Shown here in pieces: positions 28,559 to 35,783 of a stretch of DNA of 64,000 bases. The DNA is from a virus, in IMG/VR virus record IMGVR_UViG_3300024299_000010, positions 1 through 64,000 of that record. One strand, given 5' to 3'. The notes beneath the pieces were generated by a model, which was not told the origin of the DNA, made no database searches, and worked only from the letters and a program-made list of their open reading frames with translations. The position numbers and the translations under genes are program-made. Position 1 is the stretch's first letter. Each line of letters starts with the position of its first letter.

Positions 28559-28566
28559 TATTTATA
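28559..28566 (-). promoter_or_regulatory. T4-type late promoter box, minus strand
   Basis: TATAAATA on the minus strand, 32 bp upstream of the gp48-like start at 28527. The two boxes face each other in the 63-bp gap, so each transcript would cross the other promoter before leaving. Confidence 0.7.
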
Positions 28567-28590
28567 TACAATGATTTAAGGGATATTATT

Positions 28591-29049
28591 ATGGCATTTA
28601 AAACTCACAAAGGTAAATATAAGGTTAAGAAACCAGAAAAATATCTTGGTGATTATAAATCTGTTACCTATAGATCACTTTGGGAAAGACAAGCATTTAA
28701 ATGGTGTGAGGGACGTGAAGATATTATTGGATGGCAATCAGAAGAAACTATAGTACCTTATAGATGTAAGACTGATAATAAGATGCATAGATACTTTATT
28801 GATTTAAAGATTAAGTTCTCTAATGGTAGAATATTACTTGTAGAGATTAAACCAAAGTGCCAGACAATACCACCAAAGAAACCAGCAAGACAAACTAAAC
28901 GATATATTAATGAATGTATGACTTATATCAAGAATGAGTGTAAATGGAAAGCAGCAACAAAGTATGCACAAGATAGAGGATATCACTTCGAAATATGGAC
29001 GGAAGATACTTTAACAGGTTTAGGTATAAAAATATTACTTAAAGGATAA
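28591..29049 (+). CDS. 4: Head completion protein gp4-like
   Basis: 152 residues, almost the length of T4 gp4 (150). It has YRSLWERQAFKWCE, RYFIDLKIKF and LLVEIKPK, matching the gp4 family, which shows a TnsA/PD-(D/E)xK-like nuclease fold (acidic residues in WER, IDL and VEIK). gp4 acts at a late step to complete DNA-filled heads before tail joining. AAGGGA lies 7 nt before the ATG, and a late box stands 43 bp upstream. First gene of the plus-strand block. Confidence 0.9.
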   Translation: MAFKTHKGKYKVKKPEKYLGDYKSVTYRSLWERQAFKWCEGREDIIGWQSEETIVPYRCKTDNKMHRYFIDLKIKFSNGRILLVEIKPKCQTIPPKKPARQTKRYINECMTYIKNECKWKAATKYAQDRGYHFEIWTEDTLTGLGIKILLKG

Positions 29050-29050
29050 T

Positions 29051-29115
29051 AGTATCCCCAATTTTCCCCGGTGACAGATCTATTATACTACACTTTATTA
29101 CAAATGTCAACCCCT
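29051..29115 (-). promoter_or_regulatory. Perfect sigma70 promoter within a 65-bp inverted-repeat element (left copy)
   Basis: On the minus strand TTGACA (29105-29110), 17 bp, TATAAT (29082-29087). The promoter and about 30 bp of transcribed sequence (AGATCTGTCAC, GGGAAAATTGGG) match, in opposite orientation, the element at 51982-52045. Transcription would run leftward, antisense to gp4, and then reach the gp48-like gene in sense. Confidence 0.8.
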
Positions 29116-29130
29116 ACTAGGAAATAAATT

Positions 29131-29724
29131 ATGGCAGATTCGTTATTTGATAAATATGAGAAAGAAGCATTTAGATCAGGTATTGCACCACGCACCGCAG
29201 AATCACGTAAATGGTTCATGGATAAATTAAAGAACATTAAAGATTTTAATAGAAGATCTATACTAAAAGATCCAAATTTAAAGAAGATGAATAGACCAAG
29301 AATTGGATCTATGTATATGTTCTTTTATGATCCAAAATTACGTAAGACATTACCTTACTATGATAATTTTCCATTAGTGGTTATGGTTGCACCCGCTGAT
29401 GGTGGTTTTTATGGTATCAACTTACATTATGTTCCACCAGTATTAAGGGCAAAGTTATTGGATAGTTTATTAATGACTGTTAATAATAAACGTTATGATG
29501 AATCTACTAAGATGAAACTGTCTTATGGATTATTATCCTCGGCCGCAAAGTTTAAGTATTTTAAACCTTGTTATAAAAGATATCTCTTCTCACATATAGA
29601 AGCATCAGTGGTACGAGTAGAACCCCCTGAATGGGAACTAGCGACCTTTTTGCCAGTAGCCATGTTTAAGAAAGCTAAGCAGTCAACAGTTTGGCGTGAC
29701 TCAAGAAAAACTATCCGAGGATAA
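29131..29724 (+). CDS. Conserved T4-like structural-module protein, unassigned
   Basis: 197 residues. PRIGSMYMFFYDPKLRKTLP, FPLVVMVAPADGGFYGINL and HYVPPVLRAKLLDSL are strongly conserved phrases of a family adjacent to tail and head completion genes in marine T4-like phages. No catalytic motif or membrane segment was seen. It lies between gp4 and the gp54-like gene and ends 2 nt before it. It might correspond to gp2 or another completion protein; I cannot decide from sequence alone. Confidence 0.7.
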   Translation: MADSLFDKYEKEAFRSGIAPRTAESRKWFMDKLKNIKDFNRRSILKDPNLKKMNRPRIGSMYMFFYDPKLRKTLPYYDNFPLVVMVAPADGGFYGINLHYVPPVLRAKLLDSLLMTVNNKRYDESTKMKLSYGLLSSAAKFKYFKPCYKRYLFSHIEASVVRVEPPEWELATFLPVAMFKKAKQSTVWRDSRKTIRG

Positions 29725-29726
29725 TA

Positions 29727-30653
29727 ATGAAATTCAAGAATCCTATAGCAGATTTATCTGCTCAGATTAATAAACATAAAGGTATAGCAAGAGCAAACTA
29801 TTTTGCTATAACCTTTTCAGGACCTGCTTCGGTTCAACCCGATACTGTATCAGTAAATGCTTTATGTGAAAGTGTAACACTTCCTGGAAGAAGTATATCA
29901 ACTAATGAGTTTGCTCCTGTTGGTGGTCAAATTAAACGACCTTATACATTTATCAATGATGATGTAACACTTACATTCTATGTCACAAATGATTTTTATA
30001 TATACCGTATCTTTGAAAAATGGATGAAACATGTTGTAAATGATGTATCCGGATTTGTTGGATATAGAGATCAATATGCTATGCCAATGACAATATCACA
30101 ACTTGATCTAAATAACAATGAAATCCATCAAGTGATGTTACATAAGGCATTTCCTATATCAATGGCTATAACACCATTAAGTGTTAGTGATGGTGCATTA
30201 TCTAAGTTAACCATTGTGATGACCTTTGATAATTTTACAACTAAGGGAAGTAACTTTGAGCAGGTTTCATCTACAGCAGATTTTGGGGATGCATTATCAA
30301 TACCGAATCCTAACATCGCATCATTACCATATAGTCCATTTGGTGATATCCCAAACCAAGTTGAATTTGATCTAGACTCCGTTAAACAGGGTATTCAAAC
30401 ATCATTGGATGATTCGTTGAATTCTACTATTAATGCCATCAAAGAAAATATAACTTCAACTGTCACATCTATAACATCACCTATCTCAGAAGGAGTAAAA
30501 GATATATTGGCGGGTGGTAATACTGGTCTTGGTGGTATCACAACACCATCAACAGGAGTTGGGTTTCTTGACGATATTATTGGTGAAGTTAACACAGGAA
30601 TTACGTCTATAACTAATAGAGCATCAACGGGTTTATCAAACTTGATTGGATAA
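29727..30653 (+). CDS. 54: Baseplate tail-tube initiator gp54-like
   Basis: 308 residues (T4 gp54: 320). The region RANYFAITFSGPA, VSVNALCESVTLPGRSI, RPYTFINDDVTLTFYVTNDF and IFEKWMKHV matches the tube-like domain of tail-tube initiators and tube proteins. The C-terminal 90 residues are serine-, threonine- and glycine-rich and low in complexity. gp54 binds the gp27 hub and nucleates tube assembly. It starts 2 nt after the preceding gene. Confidence 0.82.
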   Translation: MKFKNPIADLSAQINKHKGIARANYFAITFSGPASVQPDTVSVNALCESVTLPGRSISTNEFAPVGGQIKRPYTFINDDVTLTFYVTNDFYIYRIFEKWMKHVVNDVSGFVGYRDQYAMPMTISQLDLNNNEIHQVMLHKAFPISMAITPLSVSDGALSKLTIVMTFDNFTTKGSNFEQVSSTADFGDALSIPNPNIASLPYSPFGDIPNQVEFDLDSVKQGIQTSLDDSLNSTINAIKENITSTVTSITSPISEGVKDILAGGNTGLGGITTPSTGVGFLDDIIGEVNTGITSITNRASTGLSNLIG

Positions 30654-30688
30654 AGAATACAATATTATTATTATTACAGGAGAATATA

Positions 30689-31393
30689 ATGGCATTACCT
30701 AGAATTAATACACCAAAATATACATTGGTTATACCTAGTACACAAGAAGAAATTGAATACAGACCTTACCTAGTCAAAGAAGAAAAGATTCTTATGATGG
30801 GCATTGAAACTAACGATCAAAAGCAAATGATAACAGCATTACGTGATGTCATTTCTGGTTGCACTGACGGCAAAGTAAATGTTGATAAACTTCCTATGTT
30901 TGATATGGAATATATCTTCTTAAAGATTCGTGCTAAATCAGTTGGCGAAATTGCTAAGATTGGTGTCAAATGTACTTCATGCGAAACCAAGAATGAAATA
31001 GAAATCAATCTAGACAAAGTTAAAGTGTCGGGTGAAATGAAAGGATCTGAGAAGATTCAATTAACAGATGAAATTGGAATTGTATTAAAATATCCTACCG
31101 TGAAGGGTATCAAGCAACAATTATCATCTAAAAATGATGACAGAGATAATGCAATGGGAGCAGTAGTATCTTCTATTGAATCTATTTACGATAAAGAAAG
31201 TGTATATCTTGCTCAAGATGAAACTCCAGCAAATCTACTAGCATTTCTAGAATCATTAACTTCAACACAATTTGTGAAGATATCAGAGTATTTTGATGAT
31301 ATGCCAAAACTAAAACATGACATTGACTTCAAATGTGTATCGTGTGGTGAAGATAACTCTGTAGTGTTGGAAGGTCTACAAAGTTTTTTTTAG
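30689..31393 (+). CDS. 26: gp26-like baseplate hub/tail assembly protein with zinc ribbon; 5' part of a frameshift pair
   Basis: 234 residues (T4 gp26: 208). It matches the gp26/gp51-type T4 baseplate protein family: PKYTLVIPSTQEEIEYRPYL, KEEKILMMGIE, YIFLKIRAKSVGE. Two CxxC pairs (KCTSCE and KCVSCG) form a probable zinc ribbon. It has a strong AGGAG before the ATG. The last codons before TAG are AGT TTT TTT, a T-heptamer slippery site. A -1 shift would read through into the small ORF at 31399-31575, giving 295 residues. Lying directly before the tape measure gene, it resembles the G/GT chaperone arrangement of other tailed phages. Confidence 0.85.
   Translation: MALPRINTPKYTLVIPSTQEEIEYRPYLVKEEKILMMGIETNDQKQMITALRDVISGCTDGKVNVDKLPMFDMEYIFLKIRAKSVGEIAKIGVKCTSCETKNEIEINLDKVKVSGEMKGSEKIQLTDEIGIVLKYPTVKGIKQQLSSKNDDRDNAMGAVVSSIESIYDKESVYLAQDETPANLLAFLESLTSTQFVKISEYFDDMPKLKHDIDFKCVSCGEDNSVVLEGLQSFF
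31384..31390 (+). other. Candidate -1 programmed frameshift site
   Basis: Seven T in the pattern T TTT TTT, in zero frame of the gp26-like gene and immediately followed by its TAG stop at 31391-31393. After a -1 slip the frame reads TTA GTA TGC and enters the downstream ORF without a stop. The pattern fits the X XXY YYZ heptamer used in phage tail assembly genes. Confidence 0.7.
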
Positions 31394-31398
31394 TATGC

Positions 31399-31575
31399 AT
31401 GTCACATGATTCATTAGAGAATTATTATAAGACTAATTTTTCTCTAATGCAACATCATAAATATTCTTTATCTGAATTGGATTCAATGATCCCTTGGGAA
31501 AGGGAGATATATCTTATGTTATTAGTACAATATATTAAAGAAGAAAACGACCGAATTAAATCTCAAAACAGGTAA
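31399..31575 (+). CDS. Short ORF, probable frameshift extension of the gp26-like protein
   Basis: 58 residues if read alone from the ATG (begins MSHDSLENYY), in the -1 frame relative to the gene before. It contains LSELDSMIPWEREIY and LLVQYIKEEN, a helical pattern like the T-part of tail assembly chaperones (SLxELxxMxPxEREIY). No ribosome binding site precedes its ATG: the upstream bases are a T-run. Expression by -1 frameshift is the simplest reading. It ends 6 nt before the tape measure gene. Confidence 0.75.
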   Translation: MSHDSLENYYKTNFSLMQHHKYSLSELDSMIPWEREIYLMLLVQYIKEENDRIKSQNR

Positions 31576-31581
31576 AAAATA

Positions 31582-34515
31582 ATGGCAAAGGATAATGATA
31601 TAACAGATGCAATAGAACAACAAACTGAAGCGTTAAAAACTTCTTTGAATGTTGATGCTGTTACATCTGAACTTAAAAAACTAAATGATGTTTGGAAAGA
31701 GGGTGATTCTGAAGTAACAGAAGAAATTCAAGCATCTTCAGTTATGAATGTTAATGCTATGGGTGAATTTGCTAGAAGGAATGAGGCAGCACTTAAAAAG
31801 GCACAGAAGGAAGCAGAAAAAAACAGTCCAATAAATAAATTAACAGAATCTCTAAAGGCACAAAATAAAATATTAGACACCAATTTGGTTATGGATGGTT
31901 TAAGTAAACAACTTGAAGATCTAAATGCTAATACTACAGAGAATTCTAGACAACTTACCAGTCAATTTGCTGATGTTAGTTCAATATTAGAGAATCCTAG
32001 TTCATCTGATGAAGAAAAACAATCTGCTAGTGAAACACTTGCAGCACTTGGTAAATTAGCACAAGGTGAAAAACAACGTAGAGAATCTGAAAAGAAATTA
32101 AAATCTTTTGAAAATAAATCTTTAGAGAACTTAACTAAAACCCTAGAAGCACAAAATGAGGGATTACAGGTTTCGTTGTCTAAGGGAGATTTGGGTGCTA
32201 AACTTAAAAAACTAAACAAAGATTCAAATGAAAATTCACTTGAACTTGCCAGTCAATTTGCTGATGTTAGTTCAATATTAGAGAATCCTAGTTCATCTGA
32301 TGAAGAAAAGAAATCTGCGAGTGAAACACTAGAAGCACTTGGTAAATTAGCACAAGGTGAAGAACAACGTAGAGAATCTGAAAAGAAATTAAAATCACAA
32401 GCATCAATATGGAATAAGATTAAAGAAAATACCAAAGGAATGTCTGATGGTTTAAAATCACTTGGTGAAAGTTTAAAGTCTAAAGGTGGACTGCTTGCAG
32501 GTCTTGCTGGGATAGCACTTTTATTATTTAGCCCAGAAACATTCATTAAAATTATAAATGGTGCTATTGATTTTGTCGTTGATATGTTTAAAGCAATTAA
32601 TAAAATCGTTGAAGGCGATATTGGCGGTGCTTTAGAGTTGATTTGGAAACATGCAGGAATACTTTCTGGTATAATATTAGGAATTGGTTTGAAGTTTGGT
32701 GGTAAAATTATATCAGGATTTAAAGCGTTAAAGGTGGCTGTTACAGCAGTAAGAACTTTTATGCAGATGAAGTGGTTACCTGAAAGGATAGCAGACTTTA
32801 AAGGTTTCTTGAAAGGTCTTACGAAGTTTGCTGGTAAGGGGTGGAACCTTCTTAAAAATGCAATGTCTGCTGCTAAAGCTTTTATGATGACCAGTTTTAT
32901 TCCTGGTATGATGGGAATGTTCTCTTCTATAGGTGCTGCTCTTGCTCCTATATTAGCGGCTATTGCTCCAATGTTAGTACCAGCATTATTGATAGTAGGA
33001 GCAGCACTTGCTATTGGATTAGCAATAAAATCATTATATAATGCATTCAATGATGCCTTTAAGACCTTTGAAGAAACTGGTTCTATTATGGAAACATTCA
33101 AAGCATTTATATCAGGGCTTGGTGCTACAATGATAGGGTACCCAATGGATCTATTAAAAGATGCAATATCTTGGGTAGCAAGTGCTTTCGGTTTTGATGA
33201 TGTTTCTAAATCTCTTGATTCGTTTAGTTTTCAGGATATCATTAAAAATGGTATTGGCAACGCATTTGATTGGTTTGGTAATATATTTGCATCAATAGGA
33301 ACCTCTATATCGAACTTTTTTAGTCCTATAATAGAATCATTTTCAAATATATTTCAAAATATAGGAACACTGATAAGTGAACTTCCCGCTAAAATTTATG
33401 GGTTTATACCAGATTTAATTAAAGACTTGGTTTCTTGGGTTGCTAGTGCATTAGGTTTTGAGAAATTTTCTGAATTATTAGATTCGTTTAGTTTCACTGA
33501 TATATTCCAGAATGTTGTAGATACGATATTGGATACCATTAGTGGATTAATGGATAGTGTTGTATCATTTATCACATCGGTTTTTGATTTTGATTTTATT
33601 GGAGCATTAACAAAAGCCATACCAGGTTTTGGTAAACTTGCTAGTTTTCTAGGTTTCGGATCTACAGAAACTAAAGTAACAGAAAAAAAGAAAGAAGAAA
33701 AGAAAACTGAACCATTGTCAAAGGAGGAAAAACTATCTAATGACAGAGCTAATGGATTCAGAGGAGAAGGAAAGAGAAATTCTAACGATAGAAGGAAAGA
33801 GAGTAAACGTGTAAGAGACGATCAAGCAAAACAACTTAAAGATGCTGGTGTAAAAGACGGAAAATTCCTTGCTGGTCAACTGGTAATCGAAGGAAAGGAA
33901 TTAACTAAAAATCAAAAGATAGCAAAGGCTAGAAACGATGCACGTGATAAAGCAGAAGCAGAAAAGGTTGCATTATTAACACCAGAAGAAAAGGAATCCT
34001 ACGAATTTACTAAAGAAAATCCTTTTGATGGTGGGTTTACCATGCCTAAAGATATGGATTCTCGTGTTAAAGCTAAAAATGCTGCTGAGTTGGCTAAAAC
34101 TGAAAAATGGGGAAACAAACATTATAGGAAAGAAAACGCTAAAAAGGAACCGCTTGATTCTACAGTAACAGATAAATCAACCGAAAAATCTGCATCTTTA
34201 GTTAAAGAATCCCCTGAAAAGGAAAGTGGTGGTATCTTATCAAGTATCGGTAATTTCTTTAGTAGTAGTAGTAGTGATGAACCTGTGGTTGAAAAGTTAG
34301 AAACACCTGACTCTGGAGTATATACAAGAACCAATGAAAATATCAATGAAAAAGCAGAAGCAGATAAAGAAAGTAACAATATCGTTGTTGCTCCAGGTGG
34401 TTGGACTTCAAATAGTAATGCTACTACTAATGTGACAAATTCATCCACCGTTGTTTCTAGTGGAATTACTCCAGATGATATGGTGAAATTGTCGTTTATG
34501 AACACTGGATATTAG
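31582..34515 (+). CDS. 29: Tail length tape measure protein
   Basis: 977 residues, against 590 in T4 gp29. Residues 1-275 are charged coiled coil with an almost perfect duplication of about 49 residues (near 126-175 and 223-271). Hydrophobic segments near 303-345 (LLAGLAGIALLLF) and 435-490 (AALAPILAAIAPMLVPAL) could insert in the host membrane at ejection. A third repeated pair (SWVASAFGFDD/SWVASALGFEK) follows. The C-terminal 270 residues are lysine/glutamate-rich. Long length, position after the frameshift pair and membrane segments identify a tape measure protein; its length sets the tail length. Confidence 0.82.
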   Translation: MAKDNDITDAIEQQTEALKTSLNVDAVTSELKKLNDVWKEGDSEVTEEIQASSVMNVNAMGEFARRNEAALKKAQKEAEKNSPINKLTESLKAQNKILDTNLVMDGLSKQLEDLNANTTENSRQLTSQFADVSSILENPSSSDEEKQSASETLAALGKLAQGEKQRRESEKKLKSFENKSLENLTKTLEAQNEGLQVSLSKGDLGAKLKKLNKDSNENSLELASQFADVSSILENPSSSDEEKKSASETLEALGKLAQGEEQRRESEKKLKSQASIWNKIKENTKGMSDGLKSLGESLKSKGGLLAGLAGIALLLFSPETFIKIINGAIDFVVDMFKAINKIVEGDIGGALELIWKHAGILSGIILGIGLKFGGKIISGFKALKVAVTAVRTFMQMKWLPERIADFKGFLKGLTKFAGKGWNLLKNAMSAAKAFMMTSFIPGMMGMFSSIGAALAPILAAIAPMLVPALLIVGAALAIGLAIKSLYNAFNDAFKTFEETGSIMETFKAFISGLGATMIGYPMDLLKDAISWVASAFGFDDVSKSLDSFSFQDIIKNGIGNAFDWFGNIFASIGTSISNFFSPIIESFSNIFQNIGTLISELPAKIYGFIPDLIKDLVSWVASALGFEKFSELLDSFSFTDIFQNVVDTILDTISGLMDSVVSFITSVFDFDFIGALTKAIPGFGKLASFLGFGSTETKVTEKKKEEKKTEPLSKEEKLSNDRANGFRGEGKRNSNDRRKESKRVRDDQAKQLKDAGVKDGKFLAGQLVIEGKELTKNQKIAKARNDARDKAEAEKVALLTPEEKESYEFTKENPFDGGFTMPKDMDSRVKAKNAAELAKTEKWGNKHYRKENAKKEPLDSTVTDKSTEKSASLVKESPEKESGGILSSIGNFFSSSSSDEPVVEKLETPDSGVYTRTNENINEKAEADKESNNIVVAPGGWTSNSNATTNVTNSSTVVSSGITPDDMVKLSFMNTGY
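31958..32105 (+). repeat. Direct repeat inside the tape measure gene, copy 1
   Basis: About 148 bp nearly identical to 32249-32396. It encodes the segment from QFADVSSILENP to RRESEKKLK. The 291-bp offset is an exact multiple of three (97 codons), so frame is kept. Confidence 0.9.
32249..32396 (+). repeat. Direct repeat inside the tape measure gene, copy 2
   Basis: Second copy of the 148-bp unit at 31958-32105, with only a few base changes, which indicates a recent duplication or ongoing gene conversion. Confidence 0.9.
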
Positions 34516-34524
34516 AAAGAAAAA

Positions 34525-34548
34525 AAAGGGGACAATTAAGTCCCCTTT
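34525..34548. terminator. Bidirectional terminator between converging genes
   Basis: Perfect 9-bp stem AAAGGGGAC / GTCCCCTTT with a 6-nt loop (AATTAA). An A-run lies on the left and T-rich sequence on the right, so it ends in U-rich RNA on either strand. It lies 10 bp after the tape measure stop and 24 bp from the gp32 stop on the opposite strand. Confidence 0.88.
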
Positions 34549-34571
34549 CTACTATACCTTGTTATCTATCT

Positions 34572-35474
34572 CTAACTACCACCATCACCTGATGCTAGTT
34601 TTTGAAAGTAACTCATTGTTTCATCCTCTGCTTCCTCAGCAACAGATGCTGTTGGTTTAGCGAACTCTGTTTTGAAACTGGGTTGTGTTGCAGTTTCATC
34701 TAATGAAATAGATTCTGCTGTTGATCTTGTAGCACCCTCTTCACCCAAGACTCTTGCTAGTTTCGCTTTCAATTCATCATACGATTTATAGTTTGCTGGA
34801 TCTGTAAACTCTCCTAATTTATATAACCCATTATAGATTACTTCAAGTTTAGCATCATCTTCATTAAACACAGATGCTGCCGAAAACTCTGATTTATCAT
34901 AGTTACGATATCCCGCAACTTGTTGAATCTTCAACTTGAAATCTGCACCTTCCCAGAAATCGAATGGGTTTAGTGGTGTTTCATCCGCAAATTGTGGTTG
35001 CATAACATCCATAACTTTGTCGAAAATCTTTTTACCATATTTGTATAAGAATATTTTACCTTCGTTAGCGGGGTTACCTGGATCAGAAACAATCATGATA
35101 TTAGACATATAATGTAAACGTCTTTTACGATCACGAGCAATTGCTTTATCTTCATCACGACCAGTATTCCATAAGATTGTATTTGCTTCTGAAACTGGAT
35201 CTTGTTGACCAATTGATGTTAATGAATTCTCGATATACCATTGACCAGATGGACCTTTGAACCCATGATCAAAATAACTTACCCAAGGGAGATCTTCACC
35301 TTCAGGTGCTGGTAGAAATCTAAATACTGCATAACCATTACCAGCTTTATCAACTGTTGGTTTCCAAAGTCTATCATCCGCATAGTTTTTCTTTTCACCA
35401 CCACCAGCAGCTTCTGCTGCTTTAGTTAATGATGATATATTAGCACGGTTTCTTTTTAATGAATCAAACGACAT
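34572..35474 (-). CDS. 32: Single-stranded DNA-binding protein gp32-like
   Basis: 300 residues, as T4 gp32 (301). The N-terminus carries a basic cooperativity segment (SLKRNRANISSL), the core has DDRLWKPTVDKAGNGYAVFR and PWVSYFDHGFKGPSGQWYIE, and the C-terminus is acidic (AEEAEDETMSYFQKL). gp32 coats replication ssDNA and recruits replisome and recombination proteins through that tail. The T4 zinc-binding cysteines are absent: there is no cysteine in the protein, and IGQQDPVSEAN takes their place. Two tandem sigma70 promoters and a repeat-bearing leader lie upstream. Confidence 0.93.
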   Translation of the reverse strand: MSFDSLKRNRANISSLTKAAEAAGGGEKKNYADDRLWKPTVDKAGNGYAVFRFLPAPEGEDLPWVSYFDHGFKGPSGQWYIENSLTSIGQQDPVSEANTILWNTGRDEDKAIARDRKRRLHYMSNIMIVSDPGNPANEGKIFLYKYGKKIFDKVMDVMQPQFADETPLNPFDFWEGADFKLKIQQVAGYRNYDKSEFSAASVFNEDDAKLEVIYNGLYKLGEFTDPANYKSYDELKAKLARVLGEEGATRSTAESISLDETATQPSFKTEFAKPTASVAEEAEDETMSYFQKLASGDGGS

Positions 35475-35590
35475 ATTATTTTCCTTTTATATTTACTGAA
35501 TTATTTACTGAATTATTTACTGAATTATTTGTAACACTGAATTATTCACACATACTGCATCTAAATTTACCTCCTCTGTCTACTAACTAA
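35475..35590 (-). promoter_or_regulatory. gp32 mRNA leader with tandem A/U-rich repeats (candidate autogenous operator)
   Basis: The 115-nt leader holds three exact tandem copies of AATAATTCAGTA at about 35489-35524 and a fourth partial copy upstream, ending just before the ribosome site (AAAGGAAAAT). T4 gp32 represses its own translation by binding cooperatively to an unstructured repeated A/U-rich leader. The location and composition here fit the same mechanism. The leader also contains AGGAGG followed by a five-codon ORF. Confidence 0.55.
35546..35560 (-). other. Five-codon leader ORF (MQYV-stop) with strong ribosome site
   Basis: AGGAGG (35570-35575) lies 9 nt before an ATG that opens ATG CAG TAT GTG TGA. 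It is the strongest ribosome-binding sequence in the gp32 leader, stronger than that of gp32 itself. Whether it is translated is unknown. Confidence 0.35.
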
Positions 35591-35596
35591 AATACT

Positions 35597-35625
35597 ATTA
35601 TACTATACAGTAGTAAGATTGTCAA
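35597..35625 (-). promoter_or_regulatory. Sigma70 promoter for gp32 (proximal)
   Basis: TTGACA (35620-35625), 17 bp, TATAAT (35597-35602) on the minus strand. The upstream AATAAGTG is shared with other early promoters of this phage. Confidence 0.85.
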
Positions 35626-35663
35626 CACTTATTTTCACTTCTTTCTCTAAATTTCAATTTGTA

Positions 35664-35671
35664 TAAATAAC
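35664..35671 (+). promoter_or_regulatory. Late promoter box for homing endonuclease copy 1
   Basis: TATAAATA on the plus strand, 112 bp upstream of the HEG start at 35784. The same box, in the same context, stands upstream of the second HEG at 49864. Confidence 0.65.
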
Positions 35672-35687
35672 ACTATAGAAAGACTAT

Positions 35688-35716
35688 TATATAACAATAA
35701 TCACTTTTTGTCAAGC
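35688..35716 (-). promoter_or_regulatory. Sigma70 promoter for gp32 (distal), inside the HEG upstream segment
   Basis: TTGACA (35711-35716), 17 bp, TATAAT (35688-35693) on the minus strand. It lies in the segment that is also found upstream of the second HEG, so it may have arrived with the homing gene. The 309-bp gap between gp32 and the HEG (35475-35783) is filled by this, the proximal promoter, the late box and the gp32 leader. Confidence 0.75.
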
Positions 35717-35783
35717 AATAAAAATGCCAATCACGATGCTCGAACATCTATTGGCTCTAATCATTCTACAGTAAGGAACTACC

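Noticed and set aside
32253-33101. 282-codon minus-strand ORF opposite the tape measure gene
   Set aside because: Shadow of the repetitive, AT-rich tape measure frame; no ribosome site and composition follows the sense codons.
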